Source: Leifsonia sp. Root227 (GTDB lineage: Bacteria > Actinomycetota > Actinomycetes > Actinomycetales > Microbacteriaceae). Taken from it: 64,000 nt of DNA. The translations under genes and the position numbers were made by a program. Under the pieces are notes generated by a model. That model was not told where the DNA came from. It was given only the letters and a program-made list of their open reading frames with translations, and ran no database searches. Of this stretch, positions 24,731 to 32,298 are shown piece by piece. The stretch covers positions 682,001 through 746,000 of the forward strand of contig NZ_LMIO01000003.1 in NCBI RefSeq assembly GCF_001428745.1, in the 5' to 3' direction. Numbering within the stretch: position 1 is the stretch's first letter; each line of letters begins with the position of its first letter.

Positions 24731-26464
24731 ATGCCAGATCGTCGGGGCTTGACGGCGGGCGATACAGATCGTCCGGAGGGTGGCTCGTCCGCTGTGCTGC
24801 CGACCATCAGGGACGTCCTGCGCTTCGACGAGGTCGCCCGCGCCCTCCCGGAGGTGCTGTCGGGGGAGGACGAGCTCGACCGCCCGGTGCGCTGGGTGCA
24901 CGTCTCGGAGACGGCGGAGAGCGCGCGGCTCGTCAGCGGAGGCGAGCTGCTGCTCTCCACCGGCGCCGGCTGGCCGACGGACGACGCCGGCCTGCTCGCT
25001 CTGGCCGATGGGCTGGCGGCCGGAGGCATCGCTGGTCTCGTGCTCGAACTGAGCGACAGGATGCCGGAGCCGCCCGCATCCCTGGTCGCAGGGTTCCGCG
25101 CCTCCGGAATGCCGTTCGTGGTCCTGCACAGGGAGGTGCGCTTCATCGCGATCACCGAGGCGGTGCACTCGCGCATCATTGCGGACCAGATGGTCGCGCT
25201 GCGCGCCAGGGACGAGATCCACGCCCTGTTCACGGAGCTCAGCCTCCGCGGAAGTCCTGCCGACTTCATCGTCGCGCAGGCCGCGCGGGCGCTCGCAGCG
25301 CCGGTGGTGCTCGAAGACCTCAACCACCGGGTCATCGCCGCCTCCGGCATCGACGCAGCGGAGGTCGCCATCGTGGACTGGGAGCAGCGCTCCCGGCAGG
25401 CGCACCGCGGCACGGGGGAGGAGCGCTGGCTGATCACCCCTGTCGAGGCGCGCGGGATGCGCTGGGGGCACCTCATCGCGCTCTCCGGGCTCCCGCATCC
25501 CGCCGGCCGGTCGAACGTCCTCGAGCAGGCGGCGGTCGCCCTCGCTCTCAGCAGACTGGCAGACCGGGATGCGGACGAGTGGACCAGGCAGAGCCACGAC
25601 AGGCTCCTCGGCGCGCTCCTCGGGCGTCGGTTCGCGAGCGAGAGCGGACTGGTCGCCCGTTTCGAGGCGTCCGGCCTGCCCGTGGCCGGCCGCGTGCTGA
25701 GCGGCGCGGTGATCGGGGCGCGCCCGTCCGGTGCCGACAGTGCGGCGCTCGCTGACGCAGCGACGCGCGAGGCCCGCGATCAGGGCCTCGACGTGCTCGT
25801 GGCGCAGCATCCGGGGCGCGCCGCCGGGATGCTCGTGCTCGCGGTGTCGTCGCGTCCGGAGCGGCCGGTGACGGATGCGGCGCTGACCGCGGTGGCGCAG
25901 GCGGTCGCGCGCGCGGCCGGTGGCGGTGCCGGTGGCGCAGGCGGCGCCGTGGGTGGTGCGGCGGGAGCAGGCGGTGCTGCTGCTGCTTCCGGCGCGTCGG
26001 GTGCCGGGGGGCTCGGCGCCGCGGCGGTGACCGTCGCTCTCGGGTCGCAGGCTCCCGGCATCCCCGGTCTGCTGGCGTCGATCGCCGAGGCAGGGCAGCT
26101 CATCGCCCGCGCGGACGGCAAGCGCTCCAGGGGCACGACCATCCTGCGCGCCGAGCACCGCCCGCTCCTGCGCCTGGTCACCACGCTCGGCGCCGATCCG
26201 CGGATGCAGGAGCACAGCGAGCTGATGCTGCGGCCGCTGATCGATTACGACATCGCCAACGGCGGAGACCTGCTCGACGTGCTGCGCGCGTACGCGGCGC
26301 ACCCTGGCAACCGCACGAAGGCGGCTGCGGCGAGCCACCTCTCCCGCTCGGTCTTCTACCAGCGCATCGCGCTCATCGAGGACCTGCTCGCGATGGACCT
26401 CGACGACGGCGAGACGCTCTCCGCCCTGCACGCGGCACTCCTCGCCCGCTCCGCCCGCGCCTGA
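24731..26464 (+). CDS. PucR-family transcriptional regulator
   Basis: A 577-aa regulator. The N-terminal PucR sensor domain begins LPTIRDVLRFDEVARALPEVLSG, with VRWVHVSE and LLLSTGAGWP. The C-terminal PucR-type helix-turn-helix (HTH_30) is LLDVLRAYAAHPGNRTKAAAASHLSRSVFYQRI. Between them, near residues 395-433, is a Gly/Ala-rich stretch almost without other residues, probably a flexible linker or expanded repeat. Start at ATG 24731 has GAAGGAGG upstream. PucR proteins respond to purine-breakdown products, GABA, polyamines or similar compounds, usually acting on adjacent operons; here the target should be the divergent mmsA-aminotransferase operon and perhaps the transport genes beyond. Confidence 0.88.
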   Translation: MPDRRGLTAGDTDRPEGGSSAVLPTIRDVLRFDEVARALPEVLSGEDELDRPVRWVHVSETAESARLVSGGELLLSTGAGWPTDDAGLLALADGLAAGGIAGLVLELSDRMPEPPASLVAGFRASGMPFVVLHREVRFIAITEAVHSRIIADQMVALRARDEIHALFTELSLRGSPADFIVAQAARALAAPVVLEDLNHRVIAASGIDAAEVAIVDWEQRSRQAHRGTGEERWLITPVEARGMRWGHLIALSGLPHPAGRSNVLEQAAVALALSRLADRDADEWTRQSHDRLLGALLGRRFASESGLVARFEASGLPVAGRVLSGAVIGARPSGADSAALADAATREARDQGLDVLVAQHPGRAAGMLVLAVSSRPERPVTDAALTAVAQAVARAAGGGAGGAGGAVGGAAGAGGAAAASGASGAGGLGAAAVTVALGSQAPGIPGLLASIAEAGQLIARADGKRSRGTTILRAEHRPLLRLVTTLGADPRMQEHSELMLRPLIDYDIANGGDLLDVLRAYAAHPGNRTKAAAASHLSRSVFYQRIALIEDLLAMDLDDGETLSALHAALLARSARA

Positions 26465-26498
26465 CCGCCCGCCCCGGCCCCTCCGCGCCGCCGAAGCA

Positions 26499-26560
26499 AT
26501 CGAGCCGGGACTTATGCATGCGACACGCCGGGGGAGCGCGTGCACAAGTCCCGACTCGAT
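26499..26560. repeat. Palindromic element, copy 1 (between convergent genes)
   Basis: Arms 26499-26521 and 26538-26560 (23 nt each, three mismatched or wobble positions) flank a 16-nt loop. The same element, inverted, occurs at 54574-54635 with identical arm and loop lengths and a shared loop core (CCCGGCGTGTC on the other strand). It lies between the pucR-type gene and the convergent P1-peptidase gene, four bases from the latter's stop. It may be a bidirectional terminator and also a dispersed REP-like family. Confidence 0.75.
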
Positions 26561-26563
26561 CGA

Positions 26564-27694
26564 TCAGGCGGTGGGGGAGAAGGCGGCGCGGAGTTCGGCG
26601 TGGGGGAGGGCGTAGCTGGCGTGGCCGGCGCGGCCGACCGCATCCCGTGCTGCCACGAGAGCGTTGGCGACCGCCTCCTCGACGGCCTCCACCGTCGCTT
26701 CGAAGAACGCGTCGATGTGGCCCCACGGCAGAGCGGCGATGGTGTCGCGGTCGGCGTCCGTCGCCGGTCCGGCGGGCATCCTGGAGCCGAACGCCCCGGC
26801 GTTCGCCGTCGAGAACGCGAGGAAGATGTCTCCGGAGAAGTGACTCCCGGTCGTGCCCGTGCGGGCGAGACCGAGCGGAACGCGCCTGGCGATGGCTGCG
26901 AGCTGGCCGGGGAGCAGCGGAGCGTCCGTCGCGACGACCGCGATGACGGAACCAGCGCCGGCCACCGATGCCTGCTGCACGCCGTCCCGGGAGAACCAGT
27001 CCGACTCCTCCATCGGGTTCGGCGCGGCGGAGCGGCGGCCGAGCGGCACCCCGGCGAGCCGCAATTCGGAACGCTTGCCGAAGTTGGCTTGCAGGAACAC
27101 GCCGACCGTGTAGCTGCTCCCGCCGTGCGCCACGACCCGGGATGCGGTGCCGGAGCCGCCCTTGAACGCGTAGCAGTTCATGCCGGTGCCACCGCCGACC
27201 GAGCCCTCCGCGATCGGGCCGCCGTGTGCCAGCATGATCGCCTCCGCCGCGTGCTCCTGGCGGACATGTGCGCCGTTGATGTCGTTGAGGTAGCCGTCCC
27301 AGGTCTCGCCGACGACGGGGAGCATCCACTGGGCCGCGACGGCAGGATGCTCCAGAGCGACCCAGTCGACGACGCCGCGATGGATCGTCCCGACCGCGTG
27401 CGAGTTGGTGATCAGAACGGGCAGGGCGAGGGAGCCGGACTCGTCGATCCAGCTGCGTCCGGTGAGCTCGCCGTTGCCATTGAGCGAGAAGGTCGCGGCG
27501 GCGCAGGCTGTGCCGACACCGTCGCGCCCACGCGGCAGGATCGCGGTGACGCCCGTCTGCACGGGGCCGTCGGAGAGTGTGACGTATCCGACCTCGACGC
27601 CGGGGACGTCAGTGATCGCGTTCGCGGGTCCCTGGGTGCCGTCGAAGGGCACGCCGAGGTCGCGGGCTCTGGGCGTTCCGGCTGGGGCTGTCAT
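26564..27694 (-). CDS. P1-family peptidase (DmpA/BapA-type N-terminal or beta-aminopeptidase)
   Basis: A 376-aa N-terminal-nucleophile hydrolase. The family start RARDLGVPFDGTQGPANAITDVPGVEVG and the self-cleavage region VGGGTGMNCYAFKGGSGTAS are present; cleavage before the Ser of GTAS creates the catalytic subunit as in DmpA. Downstream segments such as GSVIAVVATDAPLLPGQLAAIARR fit the beta-subunit. ATG 27694 is used; ATG 27706 is also possible and neither has a clear ribosome site. Members include D-esterase/L-aminopeptidases and BapA enzymes that cut N-terminal beta-amino acids, for example beta-alanine from carnosine. The nearby omega-aminotransferase and MmsA would consume beta-alanine, which favours the second activity (inference). 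Divergent from the APC permease. Confidence 0.88.
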   Translation of the reverse strand: MTAPAGTPRARDLGVPFDGTQGPANAITDVPGVEVGYVTLSDGPVQTGVTAILPRGRDGVGTACAAATFSLNGNGELTGRSWIDESGSLALPVLITNSHAVGTIHRGVVDWVALEHPAVAAQWMLPVVGETWDGYLNDINGAHVRQEHAAEAIMLAHGGPIAEGSVGGGTGMNCYAFKGGSGTASRVVAHGGSSYTVGVFLQANFGKRSELRLAGVPLGRRSAAPNPMEESDWFSRDGVQQASVAGAGSVIAVVATDAPLLPGQLAAIARRVPLGLARTGTTGSHFSGDIFLAFSTANAGAFGSRMPAGPATDADRDTIAALPWGHIDAFFEATVEAVEEAVANALVAARDAVGRAGHASYALPHAELRAAFSPTA

Positions 27695-27715
27695 GGCGGA
27701 CAGCATACACAGAAT

Positions 27716-27729
27716 TGAACACGTGTTCA
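27716..27729. promoter_or_regulatory. Perfect palindrome, candidate TetR-type operator
   Basis: TGAACACGTGTTCA, 14 bp and perfectly self-complementary, between the divergent P1-peptidase and APC permease genes. A further half-site GTGTTCA occurs at 27790-27796. Its form (TGAACA...TGTTCA) is typical of TetR-family operators, and a TetR-family gene is the second gene of the permease transcript. It sits 10-22 bases from the peptidase start, so binding would block that gene and possibly the permease promoter. Confidence 0.65.
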
Positions 27730-27757
27730 GAAAGATGGTCGACAGACCTTTGATTCA

Positions 27758-27787
27758 TTGACAACGGATTCGCAGTGTGCGTTTAAT
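27758..27787 (+). promoter_or_regulatory. Candidate sigma-A type promoter of the permease-TetR operon
   Basis: TTGACA at 27758-27763 and TTTAAT at 27782-27787 with an 18-base spacer, 60 bases before the permease ATG. A half-site GTGTTCA immediately downstream of the -10 box would allow repression by the protein that binds the palindrome at 27716. Confidence 0.55.
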
Positions 27788-27846
27788 CCGTGTTCAACAG
27801 CATCTCGCATCCCGCCGTGCAACGACGCATCGACCAGAGGAGCACC

Positions 27847-29403
27847 ATGTCACAGCATCAGCAGAGCGACCGCCCGGCCGCGCCAGCCCGGTCCGGTGCG
27901 CAGGGAGGCCGAGCGGCCCCGTCGACCGAGAACCGCGGCGCCCTCGCTTCCGGTCGTCTAGGGGTGTGGGGCATCGTCTTCTTCGTGATCTCGGCCGCAG
28001 CACCCCTGACGGTGGTGGTGAGCGCGGGGCCGACCACGCTGCGGATGGGCGGCATCGGAGCGCCGGGCGCGATGCTGACCTGCGGGCTCATCCTGATCCT
28101 GTTCTCGATGGGTTTCACCGCGATGTCCAAGCACGTCCGCAACACCGGGGCGTTCTACATCTACGCCGCCCGCGGCCTCGGTAAACCGGCAGGGATCGGC
28201 ATCGCGTTCGTGACCGTGTTCGCCTACGGCTTCCTCTGCGTCTGCTTCTACGGCTTCATCGGCTTCTTCGGTCAGTCGACCTTCAACGACCTGTTCGGCA
28301 TCGACCTGCCGTGGGGCGTCTACTCGCTCGTCGCGCTGGTGATCGTCGGGCTGCTCGGCTACCGCCACATCGACGTCGGCGCGAAGGTGCTCGGTGTGCT
28401 GCTGACCCTCGAGGTCGTGATCCTGCTGGTGCTCGCCGTCGCCGTGCTCATCCAGGGCGGCCCTGAGCCCATCTCGTTCGCCTCGTTCGACCCGGCGAAC
28501 GTCTTCTTCGCCGCGGGAGCTGGCAGCCTCTTCGTCGTCGGCTTCGGCGCGTATCTGGGCTTCGAGGGCACAGCCATCTACGCGGAGGAGGCCAAAGACC
28601 CGAAGCGGACGGTGCCGGCAGCCACGTACATCGCCGTCGCCTTCCTCGGGATCTTCTACGCGTTCACCTTCTGGATCCTCACGGTCGCGTTCGGGGCGCA
28701 GGGCGTGCTCGCGATGGCGCGAGGAGACGACTTCCAGGACATGGTGTTCAGCGCATCCGGGAGCTATCTGGGGGAGTGGGCGACCATCGCGATGCGCGTC
28801 CTCATCGTCACCAGCTTCTTCGCGTGTCTCCTCGCGTTCCACAACGCCTGCTCCCGCTACCTGTTCTCGCTGGGGCGCGAGGGACTGCTGCCGAGGTCGC
28901 TCGGCCGCACGCACCCGGTGACGCGGTCGCCGTATCGCGCGAGCCTGCTGCTGTCCGTCATCTGCCTGATCGCCGTGGTGGTGTGCATCCTGACGGGGGC
29001 AGACCCGTTCCTGCAGCTCGCGATCTGGACGTACGCCACCGGTGTCGCAGGGCTGGTGTTCGCTCAGGCGGTCGCCGCGGTGTCCGTCGTCGGCTTCTTC
29101 TCCCGCGACCGCAGGGGTCACAGCGTCTTCCGGGCGCTCATCGCTCCGGCGCTCGGCGCGCTCGGGCTGATCACCGGCCTCCTCCTCATCGTGTTCAACT
29201 TCGATGTGGTGACAGGGATGGAGGGCGCGGTCAACTGGATCCTGCTGCTGCCGACCCCGATCCTGTTCGTGGCGGGGATCGTGGTGGGGCTGGTCATGCG
29301 CAGACGTTCCCCGGCGCGCTACGCTGCGCTGACGAACATCGCGACGGCGGACGAGGATGCAGCAGCCGGCGTGGATGCGCAGCTGGTGACAGGAGAACGG
29401 TGA
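27847..29403 (+). CDS. APC-family amino acid/amine permease
   Basis: A 518-aa membrane protein with about 12 helices. The N-terminal 40 residues are polar; helix 1 is IVFFVISAAAPLTVVVSAGP with the unwound-helix feature of APC transporters, and AYLGFEGTAIYAEEAKDPKRTVPAATY is the typical segment of helix 6 and the following loop. Family members import amino acids or amines (for example putrescine, GABA or ethanolamine) with protons. ATG 27847 has GAGGAG upstream; a longer start is not needed. It is translationally coupled (GTGA) to a TetR regulator and divergent from the P1 peptidase, suggesting uptake of the peptide's product or a related amine. Confidence 0.9.
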   Translation: MSQHQQSDRPAAPARSGAQGGRAAPSTENRGALASGRLGVWGIVFFVISAAAPLTVVVSAGPTTLRMGGIGAPGAMLTCGLILILFSMGFTAMSKHVRNTGAFYIYAARGLGKPAGIGIAFVTVFAYGFLCVCFYGFIGFFGQSTFNDLFGIDLPWGVYSLVALVIVGLLGYRHIDVGAKVLGVLLTLEVVILLVLAVAVLIQGGPEPISFASFDPANVFFAAGAGSLFVVGFGAYLGFEGTAIYAEEAKDPKRTVPAATYIAVAFLGIFYAFTFWILTVAFGAQGVLAMARGDDFQDMVFSASGSYLGEWATIAMRVLIVTSFFACLLAFHNACSRYLFSLGREGLLPRSLGRTHPVTRSPYRASLLLSVICLIAVVVCILTGADPFLQLAIWTYATGVAGLVFAQAVAAVSVVGFFSRDRRGHSVFRALIAPALGALGLITGLLLIVFNFDVVTGMEGAVNWILLLPTPILFVAGIVVGLVMRRRSPARYAALTNIATADEDAAAGVDAQLVTGER

Positions 29404-30005
29404 CGACGACCACACGACAGGCGAAGCGACGCGAAGAGCTCGTCACCGCCACCCGCAAGGTGGCCCGCGAGCGGGGCATCGCAGCGACGAACGTGCGCGC
29501 AGTGGCGGCGGAGGCCGAGGTGAGCGCCGGGGCGGTGCTCTACTACTTCCCGTCGTTCGACGAGCTGATGTTCGCGGCGGTCGAGGGCGTGGTCGAGGAG
29601 TTCTACGAGCGCCGCCGCACCATCGCAGAGCGCCACGACGACCCCAGAGACCGCATCGTCGCCCTCGTCGAGGCCGGTGTGCCCGACGTGATCAGCGACG
29701 ACCTGCGCATCGTCTACGAGTGCATCCCTCTGCTGCGCGAGCAGCCGCAGTTCAAGCCGTTGCACCGCTCGATCGTCGAGCGTCAGGTGATGCTCTACCG
29801 CACCATCATCGAAATCGGCGCCGGCCTCGGCACCTTCCGACTCGCCTCGGATGCAGCGGTCATAGCCCGCAACCTCGTCGCGCTGGAGGATGCGTACGAC
29901 CTGTATCCGCTGATCGGCGTCGACCTCGACCGGGCGCAGAGCAGGCGGAACGTTCTCTCATACGCGGAGCTGGCGCTGGGGTGCGATCTGGTCGACAACG
30001 GCTGA
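29400..30005 (+). CDS. TetR/AcrR-family transcriptional regulator
   Basis: A 201-aa regulator. GTG at 29400 overlaps the permease stop and has AGGAGAA upstream. The N-terminal helix-turn-helix is ELVTATRKVARERGIAATNVRAVAAEAEVSAGAVLYYFPSFDEL, ending in the canonical YYFxS recognition region; the C-terminal part is the helical ligand-binding and dimer domain (BetI-like TetR_C fold). It most likely binds the palindrome at 27716-27729 and controls its own operon and the divergent peptidase. The ligand may be the transported amine or amino acid. Confidence 0.88.
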   Translation: MTTTTRQAKRREELVTATRKVARERGIAATNVRAVAAEAEVSAGAVLYYFPSFDELMFAAVEGVVEEFYERRRTIAERHDDPRDRIVALVEAGVPDVISDDLRIVYECIPLLREQPQFKPLHRSIVERQVMLYRTIIEIGAGLGTFRLASDAAVIARNLVALEDAYDLYPLIGVDLDRAQSRRNVLSYAELALGCDLVDNG

Positions 30006-30017
30006 CGGCGCTCCGGC

Positions 30018-30374
30018 CTAGGCCAGCCACACCTTCCGCAGCGTCTCCGTCACCGTCCACACCGTCGCGTCCCCGGCGGTCAGGCGCACCACGTCGCCCG
30101 GCCCGACCGCGAGCACGTCGCCGGTCGCCGGGAACGCGATGGTCGCGCGTCCGGCGATCACCACGAACAGCTCGTCGTCCTCCACGTCGGTCGACGTGCC
30201 GGGGGTCATCTCCCAGACGCCCACCTCCACGTCGCCGAACGTGCCGAGCGACACCAGCCCGGTCGTCGGCGAGCCGGCGATCCGCTGCGCCTCGGGGACC
30301 GGCTCGTGCGCGAGCGGCGTGGCGAGCGCATCCACCCGTCCCGTGGCGGTGAGACCCGCCGTCGCGTCGCCCAT
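30018..30374 (-). CDS. Cupin-domain protein, last gene of polyamine transport operon
   Basis: A 118-aa single-domain cupin (EutQ/DUF861-like). The core reads VEVGVWEMTPGTSTDVEDDELFVVIAGRATIAF and ends with TVTETLRKVWLA. The usual metal His of motif 1 is not evident (GTSTDVEDDE instead of GxxxxHxH), as in many DUF861 proteins. These often accompany polyamine and aminotransferase genes and end in W-x-V-x-E-x-x-R-K. Its start overlaps the permease stop (TGATG). Function probably a small binding or isomerase-like role in amine catabolism; not established. Confidence 0.8.
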   Translation of the reverse strand: MGDATAGLTATGRVDALATPLAHEPVPEAQRIAGSPTTGLVSLGTFGDVEVGVWEMTPGTSTDVEDDELFVVIAGRATIAFPATGDVLAVGPGDVVRLTAGDATVWTVTETLRKVWLA

Positions 30375-31294
30375 CACGCGCTCGCCAAGGTCTTCGCCAT
30401 CTCCTCCGTGGATGCGCCACTGCGGCGCAGCACGAACGCCACGACCGCGAGGGCGATCAGGGTGAGCACGAACATCACGGCGGACACCGCAGCGATCTCC
30501 GGCCGGAGGCCGACGCGGAGGGAGCTGAAGATATAGACGGGCCACGGGGTCGAGCCGGGGACCTGCACGAAGCTGGAGACGATCGTGTTGTCCAGGCTGA
30601 GGGTGAACGACATCAGCGCGCCGGCCCAGATCGCCGGGCTCGCCACGGGCAGCGTGATCTGCCAGAAGCGCTTCAGCGGTGGCGCGTACAGGTCGGCGGC
30701 GGCCTCCTCGAGGGCTTCGTCCATGCCCTGCATCCTGGCGCGCACGATGAACGTCACGACAGCGACGGACAGCACGGCGTGGGCGACGACGAGGCGCACC
30801 AGGCCGTTGCTGAACACGCCGATGCCGAAGTCCGTGCCAAGACTGACGAACCAGGGGAGCATCGAGACCGCATCCACGATCTCCGGCGTGAACAGGGTGA
30901 TCGTCAGCAGCAGGGTCGCCCAGAGCACCCACGACGTGCGCGCCTTGGACCGCGCGAGCGCCAGCCCGCCGAGCGTGCCGAGGATCGTCGAGAGGACCGC
31001 AGCGCCGAGCGCGGCCTCCAGCGACGTGACCACCGACGACCGGATCACCGGGTTCGCCCACGCGTTCACGTACGCGTCGAGCCCGAAGCCCTGCCAGGTG
31101 GCCAGCAGCCGCCCGGTGTTGAACGAGTACACCAGCATCACCAGGATGGGCAGGAACAGGAACGCGAACACCAGGATGCCCCACACCGTCAGCCCGATGT
31201 GCACCCCGTCGCGCCGCCGCCGCTTCCGCGGCCGGTCGCCGGACTCCCTGGTGCGGACCGCGGCCATCGCCTCTGTCGCCGTCTGCGTCGTCAT
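30374..31294 (-). CDS. Polyamine-type ABC transporter permease (PotC-like)
   Basis: A 306-aa inner-membrane permease with six hydrophobic helices. The EAA-loop for ATPase contact is MDEALEEAAADLYAPPLKRFWQITLPVASPAIWAGALMSF, and FTLSLDNTIVSSFVQVPGSTPWPVYIFSSLR is characteristic of PotC/YdcV. The N-terminus is polar and basic (RPRKRRRRD). Start ATG at 31294 overlaps the upstream permease's stop by four bases and its own stop overlaps the cupin start. It pairs with the PotB-like permease to form the channel. Confidence 0.9.
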   Translation of the reverse strand: MTTQTATEAMAAVRTRESGDRPRKRRRRDGVHIGLTVWGILVFAFLFLPILVMLVYSFNTGRLLATWQGFGLDAYVNAWANPVIRSSVVTSLEAALGAAVLSTILGTLGGLALARSKARTSWVLWATLLLTITLFTPEIVDAVSMLPWFVSLGTDFGIGVFSNGLVRLVVAHAVLSVAVVTFIVRARMQGMDEALEEAAADLYAPPLKRFWQITLPVASPAIWAGALMSFTLSLDNTIVSSFVQVPGSTPWPVYIFSSLRVGLRPEIAAVSAVMFVLTLIALAVVAFVLRRSGASTEEMAKTLASA

Positions 31295-32298
31295 GCCGCC
31301 GCTCCCTTCGTGAGGTCGACCCGTCGCGAGCGGCGGACCAGGAACCGGATGATCAGGGTCGCGCCGCCGACGACGACAACGGCCGCGGCGATGAACAGCA
31401 TCAGTAGCACGGCCATCGCCGAGCCGAGCGCCCAGTTCTGCGCGGTGTTGAACTGGCTGGCCACGAGTTGGCCGACCATGTTGCCCTGCGCGCCGCCGAG
31501 CACGGACGCCGTGACGTAGTCGCCCATCAGCGGGATGAACACCAGCAGGCATCCGGATGCGATCCCGGGAGCAGCGAGCGGAAGCGTCACCTGCAGGAAC
31601 GTGCGCACCCGGTTGGCTCCGAGGTCCGCGCTCGCCTCGCGCAACGGCTGGCCGGCGCGGTCCATGGCGACGTAGAGCGGCAGGATCATCAGCGGCAGGT
31701 AGTTGTAGACGACGCCGAGCTGCACCGCCGCCTGGGTGTAGAGCACGTCGAGGTTGCCGTGGATGATCCCGAGCCCCTGCAACGCGTCGGAGAGGAAGCC
31801 CTGCGGCGAGAGCACGATCTGCCAGCCGAGCGTGCGCACCAGGAAGTTGGTCCAGAACGGCACGAGCACGAGCGCCAGGGCGAGCGCGCGGTACTGCGGC
31901 CGCAGCTTCACCGCCAGCCAGTATGCGAACGGCACAGCGATCACCAGGCAGATCGCCGTGCCGAGCAGCCCGATCCGCAGGGTGTTCAGGAACGTGCCGA
32001 GGAAGGTCGCGTCCAGAGCCTCCGCGTAGCGGTCGAAGGACAGCTTGTCGTTGGCGTGCGCGGAGAACAGGTCGGGCTTGTAGCCGAAGCTGTACCAGAG
32101 CACGAGCGCCAGCGGAACGATGAAGAAGAACAGCACGAACGCCCAGGTCGGGAAGCCGGCCACGGTCGTGCCTGAGATCCGGGAGCGGAGGGGGCGGCGC
32201 TGTCGAGGCGCGCTCCCAGGGGCGGCGCGTCGGCCGTCGACGTCTTCGCCATCGAGGTGCTCGCCGCCGATGGAGGATGCGGTCGCTGTCGTCGTCAT
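31291..32298 (-). CDS. Polyamine-type ABC transporter permease (PotB-like)
   Basis: A 335-aa inner-membrane permease. After a 45-residue polar N-terminus the first helix is PTWAFVLFFFIVPLALVLWYSF. YLPLMILPLYVAMDRAGQPLREASADLGANRVRTFLQVTLPLAAPG contains the EAA loop, and IPLMGDYVTASVLGG is a PotB hallmark. ATG 32298 overlaps the binding-protein stop by one base. Together with PotC-like, PotA-like and PotD-like partners it forms an importer for putrescine, spermidine or similar cationic amines. Confidence 0.9.
   Translation of the reverse strand: MTTTATASSIGGEHLDGEDVDGRRAAPGSAPRQRRPLRSRISGTTVAGFPTWAFVLFFFIVPLALVLWYSFGYKPDLFSAHANDKLSFDRYAEALDATFLGTFLNTLRIGLLGTAICLVIAVPFAYWLAVKLRPQYRALALALVLVPFWTNFLVRTLGWQIVLSPQGFLSDALQGLGIIHGNLDVLYTQAAVQLGVVYNYLPLMILPLYVAMDRAGQPLREASADLGANRVRTFLQVTLPLAAPGIASGCLLVFIPLMGDYVTASVLGGAQGNMVGQLVASQFNTAQNWALGSAMAVLLMLFIAAAVVVVGGATLIIRFLVRRSRRVDLTKGAAA

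Noticed and set aside
25915..26030. Gly/Ala run in the PucR gene as a possible frameshift or assembly artefact
   Set aside because: The frame stays open and the C-terminal helix-turn-helix follows correctly in phase.
23153..26545. Very long minus-strand open frame continuing upstream of mmsA through the PucR gene
   Set aside because: The MmsA protein is complete from 24643 with a perfect ribosome site; the extension is the shadow of the plus-strand PucR gene and has no family features.
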